Source of the DNA: Sialis fuliginosa
Lineage: Eukaryota; Arthropoda; Insecta; Megaloptera; Sialidae
Assembly (NCBI GenBank): GCA_961205875.1
Contig: OY540822.1
Coordinates: 16,246,501 to 16,310,500, forward strand
DNA length: 64,000 bases
Reading direction: 5' to 3'
A model generated the notes under the pieces. The model saw nothing but the letters and a program-made list of their open reading frames with translations, was not told where the DNA came from and did no database searches. This document shows, in pieces, positions 36,852 through 50,769 of this stretch (position 1 is the stretch's first letter; each line of letters begins with the position of its first letter). A program made the position numbers and the translations under genes.

Positions 36852-37092
36852 CCTTCTTATTTTCTTATATTTAAGTTGATATTTCCATGACAAATTCAAG
36901 TTGGATGCATGAAATATTACCCAAAATTTTTGAGCTTTCGATTTAGTTAAAAGTATGTTTATTTTATAAAAAAATGACGTGAAATAAACATATTTTTAAC
37001 CAAATATAAAATTCAAAATTTTTTGGTCATATATTATGTGTCAAAATTGAATTTGTTTTAAAAATATCGACTTAAATACAAGAATATAAATA
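36852..37092. repeat. decayed hairpin related to the hAT foldback arms
   Basis: TTTAGTTAAAAGTATGTTTA and AATGACGTGAAAT match the arm sequence at 19000-19050, and the opposite arm (CAAAATTTTTTGGTCA, ATATCGACTTAAATACAAGA) follows inverted. It is shorter and more diverged than the two complete copies; no hAT termini were found. Confidence 0.65.
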
Positions 37093-38964
37093 AAAACTAA
37101 CTCAGAATAATATATATTTGTACTGATTGATCATTTTATTTTTATATCGGGATGCGAACCGCTGTAATTAAACATTTATATCAATTAATTAATTTATCTC
37201 AAGCAATATATATTTCTAAGTAATTCGTTTTATTGTATAAAACAATATATTGTTGCTATAAAACATGACAGTCTGAAAGTTTTGAAAATGTTTGCCTCTG
37301 TCTCATCTGCCCCTATAATTTCAGTTGAAATGGCATTATATTCATTACATGTGTAATGTGTACCAAATGATCAGTGTTAAATCGATATCCGTTTTAATCG
37401 AACTCAAGACAGCTGCTTTGTTATCTTTTTAAATGTCGGTATCAGTAACATTATCTTATACACATATACTCGTATGTACAATATACATTCACATGCAGTC
37501 ATATCGTGAAGGGTTACAATTGAAAATAATTACTCTCATTAATCTATCGTGGGGTATCTATTACACTACTATTACTACTAGGTTATTGTTTAAATTTAAT
37601 AATTATATACGCACCCTGTACAAAATTAATTGAATAAGATTAATAGTACTCAAAATATAAACTATACCAAAGTGCATGTTACTGGCACCCCCTTTTTTTA
37701 AATTCGAATTCAATAATAACATTAACATTAACAAATTTTACTCTATTTGATTGAATTTGATGTAAATACACAGATTTGATGCAAATCGACACAATTACAA
37801 TAAAAAAATTTTACAATAAGATTTTAGTGCTATAAAAAAGGAAGTGCCAGTGACATGCACCTCTCTCCCCAAGTAGTACAATATACATTTACAAATAAAC
37901 AAAATTTAAGCTCAAATAACATAATATTAAAACAGATATGAAAATCGCCTTCCAAATATTGTTCATAAGAAAAGTATGTACCTATATTTTATATTAGACT
38001 TTAAAAATGACGTGAAATATTTACAAATATCGTATAACCTGAAGTAAACTTTTACATTTTCAATATTTATTATCTGGAAAATTGTGTAACTTTTCTTAAA
38101 AACGTATACCAATATAAAGAAAACAAAACAAAATACTCTAAATGTCACAAACAAGATACTATATCATCTGTAATAGTATCAAATAGTTTTATGTAAAGGT
38201 ATTACATACACATATAGTCAAATTCATTTTAAAAATAGTAACATTAAGAAATTGTTTCTTTATAAAACGTTATATTTTTTTTAAAATAGTACCCTTCACA
38301 TAATATTTTAATTTCTATACAGTAAAGTCATTTTTAACCGCATATAAAAAAATCGCACAAAAAAAGACATTGCTTAAATTGTATTTTTTAAAAACTGCAT
38401 AAAACCAAAGCAATGATTTAAAATATACCAAAACTCGTATAAAAAACATTCTGAAAATCCTGAATAAATTGATACAAAACATAAAATAAATTTTAGTCAT
38501 TTTTAGACTCCCAGTTTTTGAATTAAAAACGAAATGAATTATCAGTTTTCATTAGATACCTTATTGGTAAAATTGAAAATGAACAGTGGAGTTGATCAGA
38601 TTGGCAAGTGATTTGTAATGCACCTTGTTAAAATCTGTACGTATTTTGCTTATTTCACGGTTTGCCCGTATCATATAACATAAGCGTAACGACAATTCAA
38701 GTCTTCAGTGCAGTGTTTATTATTGATTATACTGAATTCGTTCTCCGGCGAAGATAAATAACGTATGAATAGATTTTTCGCTGAACAGATTGTTTCACGG
38801 TATATAAATGTATAGGGGTTCGGTATTCGGTATATATTCATATATGTGTGATGCGGTATACCGAACGGATATATAAATAAAAACGTCAATTTCAAATTCA
38901 GAAAAGTATTATACAAAATCGACTAAAAACATTCAAAAATATACCCAATAATTAAATTTAATAG
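37093..38964. other. AT-rich non-coding DNA
   Basis: No gene or assignable repeat is seen. Short low-complexity frames only. Confidence 0.5.
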
Positions 38965-38969
38965 TTTTT

Positions 38970-39190
38970 GAAGTCGGTTTCCTTTCTTCTTTATTGAAAT
39001 TTTTTTTTATTAACTTGGCATGGATTTTTTTAGTGTTTTTAGGGTTTATTCAATTTTTTCCATTTTGAGTGGCATATCTTCGAAGTACATGGTCAAATTC
39101 TGATAAAATTTATATGGGACCATCTTGAGAATATACTCTTTCAAACATACATAAAAAATATATACAACCGAATTGAAAAAGTCGGTTCAA
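38970..39190. repeat. interspersed repeat flanked by AAGTCGGTT words
   Basis: GAAGTCGGTTTCC at the left and GAAAAAGTCGGTTC at the right frame the segment. The complementary form ACCGACTTCAAAAAAACC occurs at 55680. These words are common in insect repeats of retroelement origin; the class is not assigned. Confidence 0.4.
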
Positions 39191-39199
39191 AATATACAT

Positions 39200-39709
39200 A
39201 AGGTAAAAGCACCAGTTATGGCCGCTATAAGAACTAGTTTTCGGTTTTTTTGATTAATGCGCTTGTTTTTTATAATTCTCATAAACTCATGTTACTAATT
39301 AACAACATATATAGTTTGTTTTTTTTAAATTATATAGCCTTTTATTTTGTTCATGTTTTTTCTCCAGTAATGGATAAAGTAAAACCAGTAATGAGCACGC
39401 AGTGATGGACACTTGCTAATGATAAGTACTACGACACAAAAGAATCGTCAAATTTGAAACAATGTAAAGCAGTTGCTATAATAATATAATAATTAATAAA
39501 TAAATTATACCAATAATTAGTTTAAATGTCCACCATTTTGACACCTATTGGCCGATTGTCATCAAATCACGCTGTAAGACAGTTAAATGTATATAGATTA
39601 ATATTCAGAAATGGTAGTAATCAAATATCAACACATATTTCTAATTCAGTACATTTAATTAAAAATTTGCCATTACTGGGGTCCTTGCCAAGACTGGTGC
39701 CATTACCTT
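39200..39709 (+). mobile_element. family-1 MITE, full-length type, ~510 bp
   Basis: Termini are AAGGTAAAAGCACCAGTTAT and CCAAGACTGGTGCCATTACC. It matches the 21417 copy through GCCGCTATAAGA, CAGTAATGAGCACGCAGTGA and GCCGATTGTCATCAAATCAC. TA flanks both ends. Confidence 0.87.
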
Positions 39710-40269
39710 AAACTTCAGATCTATTGTAGTTAGTAGTAGGCAGGCCAGTTAACGTTATTTCTTTTATTTCTAAGTTGATTTAAGTATCGGCCAGTTACAC
39801 GAGACAGGGACGAGACTGTAGCTCCAGTAAGCATGAACAAGATTTATTTTTAAGTAACATTATAATCAATTTATCTACGACGTATGTTATGTATATATGT
39901 ATTGTATAACAAATTTCATTGGTTGAAAATCTGCCTTTCATATTTCACGCAGTGTTAAACATACCTCATCCCCCTCTTACGAAAATCAATTCTATCTGAG
40001 GGGTGCGCTTATTTAAAAATCTATCCCGGGACAAAAAAACAGGAAACTTTTATGATTCTAAATTGTCGCATTGTAAAATATAATAAAACAAGTTACGTTT
40101 TTAAATGCTGTATCCAGTTTTTCAGGACTTTGCAAAATGTTTCACACTGGGGGCATTTTTGTAAAAAAAAGTAGTACAAGATATACAAATATACAAAATT
40201 AAATAATTAAAAATTCAATATTCAGATGCTTAATGAAATAATTATTTAAACTGCATGAGTTTCTCTCGT

Positions 40270-40530
40270 ACACAGGTAAAAAATTAACTTGGACCCAAAA
40301 ATCCTTGTTTTATATATACAATGTATATATAAAACAAGGATTTTTGAAAAAAAGGTGGAAAGACTTAAAAAATACAACGTAATGTAGCATTGTCTATTGC
40401 ATTATTTTACGGAACCAAAAATACTCTTACATACAGTGAAACAATAATATACTTATGTTAAGAAAATATTGTTTTCGTTATATATAAAATAAGGATTTCT
40501 TGGCACAAGTCAACGTTTCTACCTGTGTAT
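40270..40530. mobile_element. family-2 MITE with a head-to-head terminal palindrome
   Basis: The left end ACACAGGTAAAAAATTAACT and right end AACGTTTCTACCTGTGTA are inverted repeats. Just inside the left end a perfect 51-bp palindrome lies at 40296-40346. A sequence GAAAAAAAGGTGGAA after it also ends the window at 63986-64000 in another family-2 copy. Confidence 0.8.
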
Positions 40531-43500
40531 AATACTCAAATTACTATAATAATACAGCTAGTTTTTTAGGTGAGTTATATATAAAAAATTGTAAATATTT
40601 AAACAGACTTTAAAAACAACACTATTATAGTGACTGGTTTATTTTGCAATTTGAAGGGGCCCCTATCAAAAGAGCTCTGATTTTAAATTCAGACAGTTTA
40701 ACTTGTACAAGTGGCTAGGTATACTCTTATTGAAGTGCTAAGTTTTTAAATGACGAGGCATTTTTTTTTCTGAACAAAATTGAAAGTCACTGTTGGATCA
40801 TGTTAGGAATTATAGTTCAAAGTAAAATCCATTAAAGTACTTATTAATTGTAATCTTGTACTTAAGTTATTGTTGTTTGCTTTAACAATTTAATTATAGT
40901 CTCATTTGACACAAATAGTGGAGCTTATTTTTAAATAAATTGATATATAATTAACCATTTGTGTACAAACAGAATATTTTAGACAAGAGACCAGATAAAA
41001 TCGTACTTTCAACTATGTTTTTTTGGCTTCTGGCTAAAAGACGTATTTTATTTTACGTATGTGATTTTAAATTCTAGAATATATTTAGAATTATATATTA
41101 GATTACTTTTTATATAAAAAGCTAACGCGTTGAGAGTAATTAGTTTTTAAAATTGATAGAAAATCTTTCGATCAAGAATTTAGTAATTTTGAATTCGATA
41201 ATTTCAATATTTGTATGTACATATATAAAGTAATATTTTCGACTTGTTAGTTAATATTCACCTGTATATAAATTAAAAGCAAAGCTATATCGATGTAAAA
41301 TTATAACAGTCCATCATATGTTAGCTACCTAGCAGACCTTACCAAATTTGACGTAGATAGTTGGTTAATATAAAGGATATATAAAATGAAACGATATAAT
41401 AATTATTTATAATATACAGGCAGCTATTTTATTTGAAGTGGAACATCATCGGCAAGTTTCGGCATTTCTTTAATAAACTGATGATAAAGTCTAGAAAAGT
41501 AATTATAATTTTAATGACGAAATTTAAATAAAACCGCCATAAACAAGTTCCAAATCAATTTTAATATGTAACCATCATTTTGCTACTGGTTTAAATACGT
41601 CAAGATTAATAAATCATTGTAATAATAATAAAAACGTATTCATTTGTTACTCCCTTTACGCGCATTCGTTATATGCTCCTATGGGACACTCACATTTACA
41701 AATTATATTTTTATAAAGTACCTGCAAACTAAAATCAATTACAATCTTGCGTTTAATTCATTTTTAACTAAATTAACTTAAACTTAATTTAGAAAACGAG
41801 TGACTGACTCATCAACGCCTTTTTATTTTTAATAAGTTTATCTGTTTATAGATATTATAAATAATTTAAGTAAAAATATAAAGGTATTAGATCTTATAAA
41901 CTATATAAATGTAATATCAAATGATTTTTCAGAAAATAATAATTAATTAATGCGAATATTTAAAAACGTATTTAGGTACTGGTTGATGCACCATATTTAG
42001 AGAATCACTGGAATATTTTGGGCTAGACAAATTGTCTACATTTCCCACCACAAGGGTTGTTTTTTAGATCGATTTCAATACAAGGAAGGTATACTAATAT
42101 TTTTTTCTTTTTAAATCTATTCGCCGCATATTTAAACGCACTATAACAATCAATTCTCAGTTCTTTTATTATTTTATTTCATTTATTATTATTTTGATTT
42201 GCATTTCTTCTATACGTTTAAATAATATGTTGCCTTGCTATATATATGTAAGTTTGTACGGTTTCGTTTCAATTCAAATGTAAATATCATATATGAAACA
42301 TTGTATAGTGGAAATTTATTTTCAACGAAACATTCATAATTTATTTATTTTACAAAAATGTTGCAATATAAAATAAAGTGGGAATTTGTAAAATCTAGTA
42401 TCAAAAGTCCCTTCTGTGGCGCATGGTGTAGACACGGAGTTCAACTAAACGTAATAAAAATTAATAGATGACCGAATTTATTTCAAAATCCATTTGCATT
42501 TATAGTATAATACAAAGCGTAAAACTATAAAATAAAATTCAGACTATCGCCTAAGAAATTCTGTAACGTCAGTTTTTTTTATATTTTCCAATTTTGTATG
42601 CACCATTTTATTGTCTTAAATAGTATTAGTAAATGTAACTAAACTGGCTCTACTTCTTAAAAAAATAATCAAACAATTTTTAAATAAACATTACGCAAAA
42701 TTTAATTAAGTACAATAGTGCACCCAATTATAAAAGTATAGAAATGAAAATCTTATATAGGTATAGTTGCTGAATTATATATGTATTTTATATACCTAAG
42801 TAATTATAAACATATCCCCTCCCCCCTTCTTCCTGAATAAATAATCTTTACCCTTTTATATCGTGACTTGAGTTATTATTTTATACTGTTTGCAATTCAT
42901 TTGTGATTTCCTAGATTATATTATATGAAAAAATATACAGAAAACTATATCAGTAGTTTTTAAATTGTTTGCTTTCCATTTTATGAATTATTGCAAGGGT
43001 CCCCAAACTTTTCGTACCTAAGAGCACATTCAAGGTACCCGCATAAAAAAACGCGTACTCGGGCCTATCTCACGTCTAAACTAAAAAAGATATATGTACA
43101 TATGTTCTCGCCGACTTTTTGATAGGAAATTTTGTGATTTACAAAAAAGGCTTTGAGACATTTTTTCATTTGTTGCTTATTATTATTATTACCTCATAAA
43201 CAAACCTGCATCAACAGAATATTTTTATTTTACCTTTAGAATTCGTGATTTTGTTAAAAGCACTGATCTATTTATATGTCTTAAATGCACTGTACGCTGT
43301 ATTTAAGAAGAAATGTTGTAAAAATGATATATTAATATATTTATAAACTAAAATAATTATTTGAGTTATTAATTATTCAATGTTACGTTATTAATTTATT
43401 TATAATATTGGAAAGGGGTCGCAATTAATACACCTTTATCCTATAATTATTATAAGAATGTTCCTTTTTTACTCAATCTTTATGTTTATAAAACATTATA

Positions 43501-45400
43501 ATTACATATAGGTTTTATCGTCTAATATCAACATAATATATAGTTATCATAACATTAATTCAATATAAATAAAATCGCCTATGTGGCCATGCAGGTGTTA
43601 AAAATAATTTAGCTCAAAACTGGTTTCATTATATTATATTTTTCGGTTTTGTCATAAATTATATTATTATGATCTATCCTATAAACATCAATTTATCATA
43701 AACTTAAATATGAATATTTAAGTGCTATTAAATAAATATTAAATTACATGGGAGTAAAAGGTTTATTTAACCCCAGACTTTTATTACTTTAGTTCTATCT
43801 ATCTAACCCTCTTTTAGCAATTAGCTGTCGTGAGACTTTCTTATACGCAGTACTGAGAATACATTTGTCTAAAAGGTCCCTTGTGTATTTTGAAATACTT
43901 TCTAGAACGTTTTGAACCAATAACTCATAGTTAATTTATGAAAATAAACTCCACAATTATATTAAATGTTTTTTGCGTATATAGTACATAGGCATGTAGG
44001 TATTATGTGATATAATCAATAAAAATGATCATTTCGCTAAGCGGTACTTCTTCAAAAGATAACAAAAAATATAATTAGAATTATTAACATGAAAGGGACC
44101 ACCACGATTTTTCTGTCAAACAGATCAAAAGAAAAATGTATTCTATTTCCTAGATTTACACGCTAGTTTAAAATACTTCACGTACCATCTTCAAACACCT
44201 GTGTTAGTTAGATTGGGCTCAGTCTATGTCTATTTGTGACCATTAAATTACCAATGTCTGTAACTGCGACCATAACCAGACAGAGACAGACATATCTACA
44301 TGTCTAGTGTTGTACTCTGTTCGCAGTTCACCGAACAAACTTGTTTTAATCATATTACAAAATTCTTTGTCAGGGATATTAGATTAAGTATACGAGAACA
44401 GATAAATACATATGTACATACTCTCTTCAAATTTCAAATAGTTTTATAGGTAATTCATTTTATGACTTTATAAAACTAAACGAAGAAACTGAGGTAATCT
44501 ATTAATACTTCATTATTTGTAATATATTTTATTTAATATGCTGTGAGAGGGGGGGGGGCAGTATCGTTATTTAGTTATGTTTTTTTCATTCTAATTTATT
44601 TGAAATTACATAAATTTAAATCACTGAAATTAATTTTATTGTGTAAAGAAAGGGATGGTGGAGGTGCTTTACATTTATATAGTATCTATATATATATATA
44701 TATTATAAAACACAACGTCTGTCTGTCTGTTAGTGCGCTTATCACTCGAGAACCACTTATCCGATTTACGTGTATTTTTTTTTAATTCTTGTTTTAGTAT
44801 ATATTTTTTATTGAATAATATAATGTATTGTGATCTATAATAATTCAAGAATATTTTTGAAAAATCCTAAACAATAATTCCGTAGCCCACGTGATATAGT
44901 TTGACATATGTATAACGATATATATGTATATACAATGTACAATCTATAGTATCGATAGTCGAAGGTATGTTTGGAACGATGCACCTTCGGATACTATTAA
45001 AAACCTTTAGCGATAAAAAACCTTTTCGGCGGCTTGTTTTAACCAAAGTGTGAGACCCGTTGCCAGTTTGTCTGGTCTTGAAGGTAAAGGTACCTTACAT
45101 CTCAAATTGGGGAACCACCTATACACTATAAATATTACAATATATATCTTCTTGTTTTTTATCGTTTACGATATTGTTTAATTATTTTTATGTACATAGG
45201 TAAAATATTGATTTTAATATTTATAACCGATTTTTATTAACCAATAATTTAATTTTTTAATCGAACAGTGAAATATCTATAAACACTATTTTTACAATTA
45301 TTCTTTAACAGTGTCGAATTAATACATATTTGTGTTACGTTATTATTAGTTAATACGATCCTGTATAAATCTTAAATAAAAACAATAAACAAAATGAATT
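40531..45400. other. long AT-rich stretch without genes
   Basis: No gene supported. Minor items: a hAT-like terminus CAAGGGTCCCCAAACTTTTC at 42994; the inverse AATTGGGGAACCACC near 45105; and at 44710-44765 an inverted copy of the GTGGTTCTCGAGTGATAAGC repeat block next to GTCT repeats. A G run is at 44549-44558. Confidence 0.5.
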
Positions 45401-45860
45401 CCGATTTGCAAGGAAGTACAAGCGGTTTTACAATAATCTGTTCAAGGGATCAAAAACAAAATAATTAAAAGCCGTTGGTTGTACAAGTCTTTTGATAAGG
45501 AAAATCGATTTTCCCAAACAATACAATCTCTCACCGTGGCGTTTTTCAATTAAAAAGCAAACGCAAAACAATAATTATTTATAGAGTAAACTTGTGTCAG
45601 AATGGCCATGCCCAATACCCACTGTGCATTGGGCACTGGGCACTGACAAACATTGCATAGATTATTTATTTTTGTTAATCTTAAATTTACGTGTAAATGG
45701 GCAGTTTTAAAGCTCACGTACACGCACCATATACCACGCTCGGCACGCATACTCTGTCTAACAATACTGATAATCGGCCCATTGTTGAGAAATATAAACT
45801 CGGAACACAACATTTCATGTCAACATTACGTAAACTATATGTTTGAATAAGAAAATAACG
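45401..45860. promoter_or_regulatory. higher-complexity island, candidate cis-regulatory element
   Basis: Non-repetitive DNA with raised GC, including CACTGTGCATTGGGCACTGG and ATACCACGCTCGGCACGCAT. Overlapping frames on both strands argue against coding. Candidate only. Confidence 0.25.
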
Positions 45861-46116
45861 TTGTTTATACTTGGATAATGTATATTTGTACATAATGTTA
45901 ATTATGAAAATATTTTACATATGTATAGTATGTAACATATTGTACACACGTACCCCGTGCGGATGCGTGTATACTATATTATACTAGAAATACACCAATC
46001 TATACTATATATTATATATATTATCTATACGAGATTTGTTGCGGTTTGCATAGAACCGCCCACAGTACAATGGAAGTAGGCTCAATTAAATTATTCTATT
46101 TATTGTTAGAAACGTG

Positions 46117-46321
46117 CAGTGGCGTATAAAGGGGGGGGGTGGATCAACCCCCCCCCCATGAGTCTACGAAAATTTATTTATTAAATTTAGCTGCCAGATT
46201 TCTAAAATGCTCCGGCGGGGCAGTCTCGGACCGAGGGGGGAGGGTGATTTTTAGGTTGCAGAATTTTTTTTTTTTTTTTAACATACAAATAAATTCATCT
46301 ACTAGTTATATACTTCTATAT
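46117..46321. mobile_element. hAT-like terminus fragment beside foldback copy 2
   Basis: CAGTGGCGTATAAAGGGGGG is followed by opposed G and C runs. It has the CAGTGGCG start of the neighbouring hAT foldback, but no right end or target duplication was found. Confidence 0.45.
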
Positions 46322-47413
46322 CAGTGGTGAAGCGTCCATGGAAGCAGGGGAAGCAGTGCTTTCCTTACTTTATGGGTAAATTAATACAAATCTGTGTTTT
46401 CAGTTAATAAATAATTTCAAAATATTATTAGAATATTCGTCTTTATGCGCAACTCAAACATTTTAATCAAAAATAGCATTTCATATTAATTTACACACTC
46501 AGTTATAAAACTATAATACACCTACGTCTTATTTTCTTGTGTTTTAGTCGATATTTGTATGACGAGTTGAAGTTCACTGCAGGAAATTTCACTAAAAAAT
46601 TTCGAATTTTTTATTTCGTTAAAAGTATGTTTATTGTATAGAAAATGACGTGAAAAGTTGTTTGTTTCAAACCGCAGGTCTGTATCTCAAAACGTTCTCG
46701 AGATATAGCCTCTCAAAGTTTTAGTTTTTTCAAATTTTTGGAGAAAAAAGGCCATAAATTTTGAACGCATAATCGGAATCGATTTTAGTTGACGGATTTG
46801 GAATCAGCGTATCAAAATCTATATAATGACATGTATAATACCTTAAAACTCGAAAAAAAAAATTTCGCGAAAAATTGAAAAAATTCAAAGGGGTATATCT
46901 TAAAAAAATGTCGATTTTTGGCCAAATTTTTTTTGTCGGATTTTAAAGTATTATACATGTCATTATATAGATTTTGACACGCTGATTTCAAATCCGTCAA
47001 CTAAAATCAATTCCGACTACACGTTCAAAAGTTATGGCCTTTTTTCTCCAAAAATTTGAAAAAACTAAAACTTTGAGAGGCTATATCTCGAGAACGTTTT
47101 GAGATACAGACCTGCGGTTTGAAACAAACAACTTTTCACGCCATTTTCTATATAATAAACGAAATCAAAAATTCTAAATTTTTTAGTGAAATTTCCTGCA
47201 ATGAACTTCAACGCATCATACAAATATCGAATAAAATACAAGAAAATAAGACGTAGAATCATTTAGTTACTATAACATATAAATATATATGAATTTTTTT
47301 TAAAAAGTAAAAGCTTGAATTTAAGGTGTTTGATAACTAGTTTTTTTGTTAATAGGAGGGGGAGAATTGACAAAATATGCTTCCCGTATTAAAAATTTCA
47401 CGCCTCGCCACTG
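46322..47413 (+). mobile_element. hAT-type foldback element, copy 2, loop inverted relative to copy 1
   Basis: It starts CAGTGGTGAAGCGTCCATGG and ends CACGCCTCGCCACTG, with TTCTATAT on both sides (46314-46321 and 47414-47421). Arms run about 46522-46860 and 46925-47256. Outer parts align with copy 1 in the same direction, but the loop matches copy 1 only as its reverse complement. About 80 bp near the right end are present here and absent in copy 1. No transposase; the 46812-47000 minus frame mirrors that of copy 1 and is not a gene. Confidence 0.92.
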
Positions 47414-47898
47414 TTCTATATAAATTTATTAAATAGAACGAAATCTATTAAAGTTTATAAATATTAGTTATAATAGGTAACCCTGCACAAATCTATCAAG
47501 CTATTTTAGATAGTTTGTTGCAAAAACTACTTGATTATAATTACTAAAGTACCGTCATCAAATGGTTAATAACTTGAAATGTATAAGCCATGTAAGATAA
47601 GTAGCTATATCAAATTTTTAATTAATTATTTTGTGTATACTTAGATAATTATAGTAATGGGTAGCTAAGAATATGTTTTAAATTATCATAAAACAAATTA
47701 ATTCATGCATTCAAATAATAATTTTAACACACACCCTACACAAAAATAATACTCAAATTGCACGGTACCGTTTCCATTTACATTCATGGTCATATAAACT
47801 GTATTTTTATAGGGGAGGTATTATTTTAATTCTTAAGTAATAAAATTGCATAAAATGTCACATCTCTAATTAATCATGTTTATTATACAACTACAAGA

Positions 47899-48085
47899 AC
47901 ACAGGTAAAAAATAGACTTGTGCAAAGAAATCCTTGTATTATATATGTTGGTATAACGAAAACAATAGTTTCTTAATATGAGAATACTTAAAAGCAATAT
48001 TTCTTAAATATTTAAGAAGAATATTTCTCAAGTAGGATATTGTTTCCCCTTTGCTAAAATAATGTGCACGCCCATGTTTCTAACG
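47899..48085. mobile_element. family-2 MITE, decayed right end
   Basis: The left terminus ACACAGGTAAAAAATAGACT then AAGAAATCCTTGTATTATAT is clear. The right side ends loosely in CCATGTTTCTAACGTA without the full TIR. Confidence 0.6.
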
Positions 48086-49129
48086 TAATAACACTTGTAA
48101 CATTATCAATTGTGTTCTGTCAAGGTATTTAACTAAAATATATATACAACTAATTCTAGGATAGAGAAGATAGCGTATAATTAGATGGATTTATTTTGTT
48201 TTTAATTTAATTTCTCAGATTAAAATACAAAATGTAAATCAAAAATGAATATAATTTTATACATCGTTGGTAATCTAATCCAAGCCGTGTGAAAAGCCTG
48301 CGCTAGTTTTACTGTTCAAATTATCATAACTATAATATTATTTAGTAACATAATATTGTATACATTTATCCAGGGCTGTACTTAATACACTTTATTTACA
48401 TTTATTTCAGTAATAATGCTCACGCGATTCACGACTTTTTTCAATTTAAATGGAAAAGAACAATAAATAGTGAATATATTCCTAGACAACTTTTGTATAA
48501 AATATGTAGTTTTTTTTATAACTTATAATAAATAATTTGATTAAAATTAGAAAATCTCTATTAACAGATAAAAAACTAATTAAAACAATTGAAAAATCGT
48601 TTGATTTTTGCAAAAGTATTTAATATACCAAAAAAATAATAAATATATAGTATAATATCAATGATTAAATTGATTATTCCCATAAATATTGTTTATTATT
48701 AATAATTATAGCATGTATTTAGTCAAAATATATGCCACATTAATGCAAATGATATTAGAAGGAAACCGCGCGTTGATGAGAAAAATAAAACAACAAAAAA
48801 AACTACTTGTTAAAATCATTTATAAGCGATACTAATTAGCATTTAATTTAGTATTTAAGCCTGAAGCGGTGCTTTAGAAATTATATTTTTCGCACTTGTA
48901 TATAAAAAGTAATAAACTTTCATTATTAATAACACAACCTGTATATTTAGATCTGCATAATCATTTGTTACTATCTTTGGCTAATTGACTTTTTAACAAG
49001 TCGCCTTATTATTTGGAGATAGGTGAAGTCGCGTTATTTTACAGTCGACGTCCTTTATTGCGAACTGTAATTAAGCAGTCGGTTTGGCTTGTGAAGTATT
49101 TGATAAGATAGGAATTAACGCAATATATA
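48086..49129. other. AT-rich non-coding DNA
   Basis: No gene or assignable repeat is seen. Confidence 0.5.
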
Positions 49130-49650
49130 TATAGTAGATGAGAAATGTTGACCAGGTGAGAAGGCATCGACCAAAACGAGTGAGGTATGGTAAACAGCAA
49201 TTAAGCGGCAACTTAAACCATTATAATCATGGTCCTTAACTCGCTACTTTGGTTTTGTGTAATAATAAAGGCAGCTAATGCGTTCGCGTTGATCTCACCG
49301 CCATCCGATCTCAAGACGTTCGACAGTAAGAGACGCGAATATTCAACCTATCCATTCTCACATATCTCGATCTCTATTTCTGATATCACCTCGTAATAAC
49401 CAATATAAAAGCGACCACAATCGAGACTAGATGAGAGATCAGAGTTACGAGATATTTAAATAGTTTCATCTCGCTTTATAGAGGACGCAGTTTCAGTTGA
49501 GGAATGTCGGAATGTTGTTTGAGGCCGTCAGTCAGATATGATGAGTGAGTTAGGGGCGTTACTTCGACACTTCGTTTGTTGTTCGTCTGTTATCTACAAG
49601 CCTCTCTAATTCAACCTCTAGTACAGCTGTCTGTAAACTGCTCTCAAAAC
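49130..49650 (+). promoter_or_regulatory. GC-raised island with a TATA-like box, candidate promoter or enhancer
   Basis: Non-repetitive sequence unlike its AT-rich flanks (GCGTTCGCGTTGATCTCACC, GACGTTCGACAGTAAGAGAC). TATAAAA at 49404-49410 is followed by TCAGAG at 49439 and TCAGTT at 49493, initiator-like words; the first is slightly farther than the usual ~30 bases. No ORF follows, so any transcript would be a leader exon or non-coding RNA. Inference only. Confidence 0.35.
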
Positions 49651-50769
49651 AGTTTCTAGACATGTATACCATTATTAATCGGATATTCACTTCGCTGTTT
49701 TATTTACTATATTCACCAATAACAATGTCATTGTAACATACAAATGTCTGATACTTGTTTATTGTATTGTTACACAGAGGGTATTGTAGATATAATACTT
49801 GCTTACGTATTCATATAATAAATATTTTGATTGCAATTATTAACCACGTAGTTTTGTTTAAAGAACGTGTAAGTAACAATAATGAATTTAAAACAACATA
49901 AATTGAAAAACCGTATGAATACTATTTGGTAAAAACCGTAAAATGAGTAAGAGATCAAAAATGAAAATCAGGAAGTAATTCTATTGTATTTTAAACTGTA
50001 CAGATTCCGTTTATTACCAATCTTTTTATATAACATCATTTTCATGCTTCTTGCTATTCAATTCAATGTTTTTCCATGTAAATTTCGTAAAGTAATAAGT
50101 TTTTAAAAACGATATACAAAAAACTATAGTTGATTTATAAATAAACCTCCTATACGAATATTTAAGTGTTCACTAAAAATAATAGTGATATAAATAATAG
50201 GTTAAACATTGATCGGTATACAATAACAAATATATACATACACTATAGCCTTATAATTAGATCTGATATATCAAATTATTCTATAAAATTATATCTTATC
50301 ATAGAAGCTACAAATTGTATTAATTGTTGATAAAGGCAGACACAAATCAATAGTTTTATAGAGTATCAGAGATGATTCTTTTGTGTTGCTATTAGTAATC
50401 TAAAAACTAGACACCTAAAACTAACGTTGTTTTGTATTTCACCTAACTCAATTTAACTTATTTATTTCTAAATAGATTTTTCTCGCTCCAACACCTTTCA
50501 GAAATTATTTCAAGTCGGATTCAATCCAAAACATTATTTTTATTTAAAAAAATACTTTGTTTATTAATCCATTCACAAGAAATCGATTTTATAAACAATG
50601 TTTTTTAATTAATTAATTTGCAATATTTATTACGATTTTTTTTTTCAAGTAAATAAGTCGATTGTAACCTATTTTTTTATAAACTGTATTGAATTTTGTT
50701 TATAAGAAACAATAACAGATAATAAAGATGAACATATAATTAATATATGTAACATATGTAAAATATTGA
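49651..50769. other. AT-rich non-coding DNA
   Basis: No gene or assignable repeat is seen. Confidence 0.5.

Noticed and set aside
44690..44790. Tandem array or CRISPR-like repeats
   Set aside because: These are short TATA and GTCT simple repeats beside an interspersed-repeat block; there are no regular repeat-spacer units anywhere in the window.
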